NCBI GenBank assembly: GCA_011009095.1
Contig: VTPC01000518.1
Span: 175,782 to 239,781, forward strand
Reading direction: 5' to 3'
DNA length: 64,000 nt
DNA from: Ignelater luminosus
Taxonomy: Eukaryota; Arthropoda; Insecta; Coleoptera; Elateridae
Shown: piece after piece, positions 44,646 to 55,400 of the stretch
Layout of the letters: each line of letters begins with the position of its first letter
How positions within the stretch are numbered: the first letter of the stretch is position 1
Position numbers and translations under genes: made by a program
The notes under the pieces: generated by a model
The model's input: only the letters and a program-made list of their open reading frames with translations
Database searches by the model: none
Told to the model about the DNA's origin: nothing

Positions 44646-46446
44646 GTACTAAGCACTATATTAATAGTTCGGTACACCCTTCCTCATTTATTGTGTGTGC
44701 AACTGTGATATTATTATGATGTCTTATTACTGTTAATTGTTTTTGTAACTAAATGTATTATATATTTTTTTTCTTTCAGCATGTATTATTATTATCATGC
44801 TTTGCTTATGGGAACTAAACACTATATTATAGTTTGGAGTCCCATTTATTTCCCAACTTTAGGCTACGGCGAGGCCTATATTATAGAACGGTGCTCCTCA
44901 TCTCTGCTAACATGCTCTTCAGTTTTGTTTGTTGATGTGTGCTGGAGGTATATTTGAGTAATAGATAGGACAGAACTAGTTTAAATTCTGTTGCCTAATT
45001 AAAATTATTTAATTATTTGTATTATGCTATGTGTTCGGAACATTCATTTTTATCACTTATTCATTTTAAATTCTCACCTGGTTATTATGAGATGTATTCA
45101 CTCAATTAAACCAAGTAGTATGTGTTTTCTCTGATGATTAATATTTATCATTCTCTAATTAGCACCAATCATGTTTGTACCGTACTACTAATTTCATTTT
45201 TTTGATTTGGCAGTTACTCATTAAAATATATTTGTGTGTTGTGTTGATTTCAAGTTATAAATGTGCACTTCTATATTTTACATCTTTAAACCTGTATTGC
45301 TTTGCCGAAAGCGTCATTGGAGGTTTCTTTCAGGTTCTTCCTCCGAACTGATTTTTGAACCAGAATTTGAAAATTTCTATTTTTGCCTTCACATTAACAT
45401 TTGCTATTTAATATAAAAGTCCTATTGAAATCGTAATGTGTGTTTTATCTGAGTTCCTATCTTCCCCACTATCGTTAGTAGCCAGTGTACCCAGGCTTTA
45501 GAGAATTATAAAAGCACAATGTAGGGTAGGTAAGTTTGCTTGAAGATCACAGTTGGCCATTTTGACTTTTGAAACTGTTTTATTATGTTAAATTGGAAGA
45601 AAAACTTAAAAATCTGTCAGAACCTGGGCTTGGGATTTATATTTATATCCTGTGTCCCGCTTGCAATAAGGGATAATTAAGGACTATTAACTAATACAAT
45701 TAATTAAAAGAAAACTAATTAGAGATAACCATTGCTATCCATGCAACCTCGAGTAGAAGCTACAAAAGTACCTTCTAAGAGAGAAAAAGATTACAAAATT
45801 TAGATCGCGCACACAAAAGGGTTAACAAAAACAAAGGTTATGCAACGAGTACAAATTAAATTCCTAGTTTTATAATAACTTTAAAACGTAATATCTACAA
45901 TAATGAGTTTAAGAAATAGAAACTAATTATTCAAGGAAAATATTTCTAATAGAAAAGTTGAGTTATGGAAGGACAAAGTGGCATATACATACAATGTTAT
46001 TATTCAACTTATTAGAATAAAGTGTAGAATTTATGTGCATATAATACATACTTTAAGTAAACAACTTACATAAACCGTCTGTAATTAGTAAGCTAAATAA
46101 ATAAAGAGAATTTGAAATAGGCATTAATTAAGAAAAGGTAGTAATTAGGAGAAAATTTAATAGTAAGTAATTGGGTTAGTGCCATTTCAATAGATATCGG
46201 TACCAAACCAAATTAAAACCACTTCTCTGTATTATCTCACTATTTATTTTTTGATAATAACTTATTAAACTTATCGTTCCAAAATATGTAAGAGTCCATT
46301 TCATATCAGTTGAAACCTACCTGTTATCATTTTTAATAAATTCAATAATATTTTCAGATAAAACTCAGCGAATAACTACCTGACACCGTAGTACACCTTT
46401 ATGTGTTCACTTATCTAGTACTATTGCCCTCGAAATCCTATAGAGA
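44646..46446. other. Intergenic, upstream of beta-mannosidase 1
   Basis: AT-rich, no feature recognised apart from the presumed promoter just before 46447; no clear TATA box. Confidence 0.4.
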
Positions 46447-49400
46447 ATGTGTAGTTATGTTGTGAAATGGTTAATTTTCTTGTTTTTCATTTTTAAATTT
46501 TCATACGCTAAAGAACTAATCGTTTTAAATGGAGAATGGAACGTTCAAGATTCCGACAGTGGTATGAATATTTTTATACTGCTGTTTCAACAATTAAAAA
46601 TAAAATTTTTTATTTTTTCTAGTTTACGATATTCCTGCACGTGTACCTGGCGGAATTTACACTGATTTAATGAACAACAAAATAATTGGCGATGTATTCT
46701 ATAGATTTAACGATATCGAAACTCGATGGGTTTCTAAGAAGGATTGGACATATTACAACAATTTTACGTGTAATAGAATATCGTTAAAAATACAATTTTA
46801 GATATTACTTTTTTAAATATACCTTTTGTTTATAGTTTATAAAGGATTTTTACAATGGACTAACATTAATTTGGTTTTCGATGGTGTTGATACTTTTTCG
46901 GAAATTTACCTTAATGGTCAGAAGATACTTACCACGGATAATATGTTTGTTAGATACATCTATAATGTGAAATCTCTATTAAAAGTAAGTAAGATAAAAA
47001 TCAGAAATGTTCAAGATCAAACTTCATTGTTCAACTTTATATTAATCTCGACAACGAGATTTTAAAATATTGTAGTTATCGAAAAGATAATATCGTGGAA
47101 AAACGCTCATAGCTAAAGTTCGGATTTATAAGCAACGAAATTCAGTAATCATCATGCGTATATGCATTATACAAGCTCGTATTTTCAAATTTTTTATTAG
47201 TTTTTCATTACAATCTTAGTGATACCAGTTTGTGTGGGTTTATTTTAAAAAATACCTATAGAAATTAACATAAATATTTTTATTTCTTAAATTTAGATTC
47301 CTAGAAAAAAAGTCAGAAAAAATGTCAAACAAAAGATATTACCAATAAAATAACAAATGAAATTAGAACTAAACCTAAAAAAACTAAATTAAAAGTATCT
47401 CCATAAGAAATAGTTCAGGGGGGTCAAATTCTTTTCTTTCAAACCAACAACTTTGAAAATACCTCATCGAGGTGGTCACGTACACCAGGTATAAAATGCG
47501 GAGGGACTTTCATCTTGTTAAAACTATAGCGACCTATTCGCGATGATTTTCTTCATCTGGAGATAGTCCGGTTAATTACTTTTATGTTGGTGACTTTTTT
47601 TGTATGTACCGATTGTAGTGTGCTTTCGTGTTTAGAATTATTTTCGTTCTTGTTTATGGTGTCCTAGTTTGAGAACTGTTGCTATATTGCAATATACTGT
47701 TGATTTGTCCCTTAGATATACAGTAAAACTTCTCTATATCGGCCACTCACTGACCTCAAAAAATGTCCGGTAATGAGAGATGTCCGAATAAGGGAGGAAG
47801 GAATAAAATATCGTTTTACAAAAACGAATACTTGATTTATATGCAGAACAGAATACACATACATTATACTATACGTAATATTTATTTCTATATCTAAAAT
47901 ATTCCAGATCTTGGTTTAAAATAATCAACAATTTGAGTTTGTTGTAGATTAATTGCTTGGTTTTTATAATTTGTGACTGTATACAAAAAAACCGCTATGC
48001 ATCCTTTATAGTCTATATCACCTAATGATGCGTAATATTGCTCTGAATTTCGTAAGTTCACTTAAGCTTCATTAGTGTTGAAGTTTTCAACAGGAGTAAA
48101 TATATCTTCATCATCACTATCATGATAGGTGTTGTTTTCTTTTTCAAATTCACGAATGCATTCATTCATTAATGTCAGGATTTTCAGTGAATAACTCGTT
48201 GTCAATCTGAGAATAGAGAGTTTGAGCAAATTCACGTTAAACATCCCGTTAACGATAAAGTCACATGACCAAATACGGTAAAAGTTTAGCGGGCATGTAA
48301 CATTTAAAGAGTTTGAGCAAACAACCGACAATATACCAACGTTAATGGAACCTAACATAACCTGACGATCTAAGTGGATGTGGTTATTTAAAAAAAACAC
48401 GCTTTCAATTTATTCATTTATTATTAACAAATTAGTAACAGTGAAAATATCTTCAAAATATAGTACATGCTCGAAGTACACGCCACAACTTACTAACCTC
48501 ACAAACCGAGTTACCGTATATGGTATTCGCTCCCTTATTTGCAAGGAAATAGCGGGCTCCGATAAACTTTAGCGTTACGATAATGTTCAGAGCATGCGCA
48601 GTTGTCACAAAATAACGTTATTGTATAGCGTAAAGTGCGCTCAAACTCTCTAATAAATGTTTATATCGACGTTAATTTTATTATACAACTCCGGTAAGGG
48701 ACTTTTATCGTCCTCGTCAAATCCAGAAGTTTTTGTATTTTCACCAAATCCGGCTTTTCAAATATAATATTCGTCAATTGCTCTCTGTGTATGTACAGTC
48801 TGCGACATAAGTAGTGAGACTTGATGATGCATGTAAACACAACACACACTTAAAAGAACGAGTTTTCATGCAAATAAAACAACTCGATAATGCCGCAGAT
48901 ACTGTTTTATTGGCATGAAACCTTATTCTTTTAGTGTTTGTGTTGTGTTTACATGCATCATCAAGTCTCACTACTTATGTCGCAGACTGTACATATGTTT
49001 GTATGTATCTATCTGTCTATTCGGAAACTCGAGCGCGTAACCATGAGGATGCGCAACCATGGATATTATTATTTATTAAATTTATTCAAAAATCAGATTG
49101 CCGTGTTTGAACTGCACCCGCAAACAAAGCTAACACGATTTTTTAACAAATTTGAAACCCAGTCACTTTTTTATTGAAAAACTAATCAATAATAATATGG
49201 GATAGTTGCAGTGAAATTACATGCGCTTGCCTGTAAAAGCATTTTTGTACTGTACCGGACCGAGATCCTTTTCGTACTGCACCGGACCGAGATGATTTTC
49301 GTACTGATCCAGACGAGTTTTTTTTTCGTACTGCATCGAACCGCGGTTCTTTTTCGTACTGCACCGGATCAAGTTTGATTTCGAACTGCATCGTATGGTG

Positions 49401-52400
49401 TCTAATTGCCTTTTAATTAGCTCACCGATTTGAAAGTATCGGGCTTTAACTATCCCGTACTCAGGATTTAGAAAAATGACGATGCCTTCTTTGTCTAGCG
49501 TACGGCAATTTGTATATAGTCATCCTGCTCCCACTTGAAAGATTTAAAATTTTTAAGTTTGACGAATAATATCAAGCACGTTAGTATAAAGTGAATGTTA
49601 AACGTGGCAGCTTCTTTATTTATTAGACGATAAACCTGAGATTTTCAAATTTTATAAATCAAGGTCCACTCTAGCAACCGATATTACAACCGAACGAACA
49701 GACTTTCCCGTACACCTACCAACGGTGAACACTTGGAGAAAAACCATTCCACCACACCTACACTTGACATACGGAATGCCGACTAAAAAAATAAAAAACG
49801 GTTGGCATTGCCCAAATCTTCTCAAAGCTCTTTTCGCACCGCATTCAACGACCAAAATTCTATCTTCGTAGGACCGGCCGTTCCCGAGATAAAGGACATT
49901 GCCCATTGATTTCGTACTGCATCGGACGGTGTCTAATTGCTTTTTAATTAGCTCACTGATACAAAAGTATTGGGTTTCAACTATTAAGTATAAGTATGAT
50001 TGTCGTTCCTACATATTTACACGGTGGCCGCGTACCTAGGGGTGGGGGAAGGGGCGGTCCGCCCCTGGTCTCATCTAGTGAACAATATTTGGTTATTGTT
50101 GCCTTTCTTACAGCTTTTCAGGCTGCCGACACCCAAATTAGGCAATTAACCAAAGTTATAGATTATTCTAACTCTGCCATAGATTCACTGGTGTTTATAG
50201 CGCAAATGAGCTTTTTAAATAAAAGTTTCCTAATTATCTTAATTATCTTCTTTTATCTTATCTTCTGTATAATTCTCTGATCTAGTTGTTGGCAATGAGA
50301 CGTTGTGTTTGGTGGTAAAAAATTAAATGAACGTTTTTTACATTTATTGTAGGGTGACTTGTTGCATTATCTAAAAACAGTAGCAGCTTACTTTTCTCAC
50401 GCTGTGAAGGTTTTCCAGCCATTCCGACACAATCTGCCTAGTCGTCCAAGCTTTTTTGTTAAAGTGGCACTCCAAAGGCAATTTGTCCAGAAGCGGATTT
50501 TTAAACCAACGGGGATTTTTGTATTTTTCTTTAATTAGAGGTTTTTTCTTCTCGCCAATTATATTTGTGCAGAATAAAATGGTTTTTCTGTCTTTTGAAC
50601 CTTTTTTACCGCTACACGATTGCCCTCGCTTGAGAAAAAGGCCAGTTTGGTCTAGGTTAAAAATGTTTCTTGAGAAATAGTCCTCAATTAATTTTGATAT
50701 TCTTTTCCCACTTGCTTACATTACTTTCATCTACTTTTGCTGCTTCACTTGATATTGTTTTAAAAGTTATGTTATGTCGTTCACAAAATTTTCCAAACCA
50801 ACCATTAGAAGATTTGAACTCTATAGTTTTTTTAGCTTTGCCATAATAATAATATAATTGGCCACGAAACCGGAAAGCTTTATTTCTCACCTAAACAAGA
50901 ACATTGAATACATTCTTTGGTTTAATAAAATCTTTTTTTGTTCGGGTGGCCGGGGAAAATCTGCTCGTCAGACACCCAGCAGCCCGTACCGCTGGGTAGT
51001 GCAGGGTTGGCGGACCTGCTAAAACTCCTATCCACAAATGACGTCGACGCCCTCCGCCGCGGAACAGCGTGAGCATTACTTCGCGGCGGGCCGTGTCCGG
51101 GGAACTATATCCCTAGATCTTGTGCCATCGTATTTTTTTTGCTTTCGCGTATGACTATGAGTCATCGTCGTTCCTCTCTTTCTTGTCTAAGTCGTCCTTC
51201 CATATTAGTTGGAATTGCTTTGTTTGGCTTTACTGCCTTCTTCTTTTTCTTGGGCTTGCTTGCTGGCTTGTGCCTTGTTCTCCCTGTCTTTTTTCCTGTT
51301 TAGAAGGACTAGCTTCCTGTATATATCGCAAGTTATTGTACCTGCATTCCCTGGCTGCGTGTCCTTCTTGCCAGCATTTTAGGCACTTTTTGTTTATTCC
51401 TATCATTGGTTCTACTTACACCTCGCAGTTCCTTCCTGGTGGCCGTATTTATGGCATTTATAGCAGCGTGTCGGGGTGATTATTTCATGTATCCTACAGT
51501 TTGTCCACCCAACTTCATGTTTTGTGTAGATATTAGTTGGTTTGCCTTTTTAGTTTCAATGCGTACGGGCGCTACTTACCCATTTTCTCAACTGTTGGGT
51601 TTTAACGTGTATACCCTGCATTCCTCGCCTTTTAGTTGCTTACTCAAAGTTTCTTTGCTTGCCAGTTTAATTTCCTCTTTTGTAACGGTTTCATCCAGGT
51701 CCCTTACTATGATTACTTTTAGTTTTATTTTGGTGACTATCTCTTGTGCTTTTCCTTTTAAGATTCCGTTGATGTTTTCTCTGAATATTTTATTCGCGTC
51801 TTCTTTTATTGCTTTGGTAAATACTTTCAAATTACCTTATCTAGTTTTTGGTATACTTTCTGTTTCCACTCCGATCTGGCCTGCATTGATCTCCTGCTTC
51901 ATTTGTCTTAAGCCACTAGCAAACGTATTCCCTTCGGTTTTATTTTTAATACTTGTTTATTTTTCGTTTTCCTTCTTCTTGTTTGCATGCGCCAGATATT
52001 TGAGCTATCTCTATCTGTCTTGCTTTCTTTCTCGAGTTCCGCTTCTGTTGTCCTCGTTACTAGGATAATTATTCTGGTTTGTGCCTTGTGGAATATGCAT
52101 TCCAACATTTTCATCAGTATCATGGTGTCAATATTCAATTTAGTGGCTATCGCGAAGCTGGGTTATTCTTTCTTCACCATACCCTCTCTCAGTTTTTGTA
52201 ATGTTACATACATTTTCTCTCTGTTTTCTTCTAATTTTTGGTCACTCCAGTCTTCTTTGGGCTCTTTGGCTCCTAATATGTACCAATTACTTTTTTCCGT
52301 ATCCAGTGTTACCTTGTCCATGGTTTTGATGGAGCTTTTGGTTTCTACATGTATAATCTTCCCGTTTTCCAACTTTTTTCTGCAAGATTCTGATAGCTTT

Positions 52401-55400
52401 AGTTGTCTTATCAGCTCGTCTTCTGCCGCTTCCTTCCGTCCATAATAAGGACTATGTCGCGTATCTTTTCATATTTAATTGGGTTTCCCACCTCTATGTT
52501 TGTACATGTGAAATTTATTTCTGTCCATTCACAGTTTATTAGGTCTTTAAACGTATGATAGTTTACGTCTTCTGCAGGCATGCAGAAGTGTTGACCTTTC
52601 TTCCGTTATCTTCTTTCCATAAAGTTTGGGTGCCGGTTTCTTTGGTTTCTATGAGGCTTCCTATGTTTGCTATACGTTTAGTTGATCTCTGCTCACTGAA
52701 TTCTTTGCTTTAACTTTTTTCAATCCATCCTTGTATGTCTTCCGTATATATCTATAGAATACATACCGTTAAGTTCACCGTAGTCGTTTTTGTTTCTTTT
52801 TTAATATATCGTTTGTCAACAATCTTTTGTAAATTTTGTATGTTCTGCTTCATTTTATTGAGGATTGCTTGTTTCTTCTCTCTCTCTCTCTCTTCCTTTT
52901 TACCGTGATTTATGTCAGGGGTTCCTACGTTTGTTACGGCGGTTTTTTCTTCTTTTTGACTGCTTGTGTCTAGTTTTTTTATCTTGCTAACATCGATTTT
53001 CGTCACGGAGTTTGCCCACCCACCGTTGCTTGTGCAGTAGCAACTCTCCGCCTACGTTATCCATGAACCATTTCTTCCTCTTCTCCAGAGCTTGCCTCTC
53101 CGTTTCTTCATATTTCTCTCCGTCTTCACTTTCCACGTATGTGAATGTCCTTGCTCTTGCTGGGGATGTGGATAGTTTGCTTTTTCTACTAAAGACGCTT
53201 TCCTCATCTAGTTGTTGGTCTAGTTTTGACATTGCGCTATAGCCTGTTGCTCAATTTTTCTTGTGCGTGGCTCCTCTTTCTTCAGCACATTCCATATCTT
53301 CATATTTAGTTTTTTTGTGCCTTTTGCGATTTTTTTTCCTTTCTTGCTGAATACTTTATCTCCGTCTTTTCTGTTTTGGTTTTTAGCTTTTTCTATGTTT
53401 GTCCCACAAGTAGAGACGATTTACTTGTCGCCTCCCGGGTGACGCTCATTCCGGGGAGAAGGCTCTTATACTCCGGGGAGTACCCTGTGTCCCAGGAGGT
53501 TTAATAAAATCTATTATGTGCGAAAAACTTACTTTACAAAACCAATCATAAACGATTTGGTCTATGGCTAGCCCAAGTATTTTAGGAAATCTACTTTTCC
53601 TTTCGCAGTCATTTTCTAAAAACTTTACGAATGTCTTCTTTTTGTTTTAAAATATCACCTGTTGTAATTTCAGGCACACTAAACTTTTGAAAAAGTTCAT
53701 GTATATTTAGTTTTTGACTTTCCCTCACACTAATTGTATTCGTTTTCACTTTGCGTGACACGTCTGTAGTTTGTATTTTACTTTATGTTACTACAATATG
53801 CATCTTCGTTTAAGAACTGGCGAAGAATACGGCCGTCAGTGTGACGTGATTGAAAATAAATATTAATTTAAATTCTAGCTGTTTAATACTATATTGGACA
53901 AAAAGTTTTGACATGTACTTTATTTGTTTAAGCGCCACAGAGAAAAATTGGACTTCTTCATTTTCTTCATTTTCTTATAACTTTTTTATTTGAAGAGATA
54001 GGTCAATAATTCTTTAACATCTTTAAGGTACTTCTTTATGTATATTATTAATAAACTATCAGATTTTAGATTATACTCCTACTTTTTAATATTAGAAATC
54101 TAACTTCAAATTATTTTTTTTAAATTGCAAATCGTAGGAGTTCATGGTGGTAATAAAAAGTGTTCTTAATTTCCTTTCCAACAATACCAGGTTTGATATA
54201 GCTATCTTTTAAAACTCAGAAGTTACAACAAAAAAAAACTGTTTTTATTTTAAAGCTAGGAACAAGTCAAAAACAACGGAATATCTACTCTGAAACAATT
54301 GATAACATCTCATACTTCTATTCTACGATAAATAAGACAGTTTAATACAAGTTTAAGGTGTTAGAGTTGCTGAAAAAAATGACAGTGCGATCCTAGATTC
54401 AAAATAATTTATCTCAAGAAGGTAAAAAAGTAAAAGACAGCAAAATACGAGGTAAGAGTTTTGTAAGCGGCAGTACCTGCCTCAAACCTCCTTCTGCAAA
54501 ATTTTATTTTCTATTCCCCAAGGTTTGTGTACTCTGTAAATTTAGGTCAGCTTTTATTATTTTTGAGCAGTTGAATTTCTCAAGTGTTTTTTACTAGTTT
54601 TTATCGATTGTTTAATATTATCTAGAAAATGAATCTTGTCGCTTGAGGAATTCATTGTAAATTCAATAGATTTTATTTTTCCTTTGAGTTCTAATCAAAA
54701 ACCAATTTTCCTAAAAACCTTTTAAATTTTTCTGGTATCAGTTCATTATAATTTAGAAAAAATCGTATGCCATATATCGAATATTAATTCCGATTTCATT
54801 TGCAGACTGATGAAAATTATCTCGAAGTAAGATTTAAATCTCCTGTTAATAAAGCAAAAGAACTCTTTGTTGAACAAAACAAAACGTATCCAATTGTACC
54901 GTTATGCGTTCCAGACGAATACAACGGAGAATGTCACGCAAACCACGTAAGAAAGATACAAGCTTCATTCTCTTGGGATTGGGGTCCAGCTCTACCTTCT
55001 ATGGGTATTTGGTAATTAATCATATCTCTTCCTTTCTGCTGCTGTATTTATTAAATTGTTTCTTTACCTTAGGCAACCAGTATATTTGGAAGGTTATGAA
55101 GACGCGATTATTCGAGATGTAGTAGTTAAGCTGTTTTCTGATGATATCAAAAAAGAATGGATTGTAGAAGTTCGTGTATATCTAGAAAGTTCTAATAGTA
55201 ATAGTATAACTGGAGATTTTAAAATTAACTTATATAATGAAGATGAAAAACCAAAAGAGTGTTCTTTCAAGCAACAAACAATTTTAAATGATCGAGGAGA
55301 ATTTGCAGCAACATTTAGATGTAACATTGCCAAAAATGTAAGTTCCTTTTAATATCCTAAAATCATATCAATTGCATGTGTATGTAATGTGTATCTTTAT

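Noticed and set aside
49182-49391. Minus-strand Ser/Arg-rich frame as a peptide gene
   Set aside because: Produced by the minisatellite; units differ in length and the frame is not maintained.
49240-49395. CRISPR-like array
   Set aside because: Adjacent near-repeats without distinct spacers, in an insect intron.
51120-52445. Long plus-strand hydrophobic frames suggesting membrane proteins
   Set aside because: They are antisense to the LINE ORF1, whose minus-strand zinc knuckles and TSDs explain the region.
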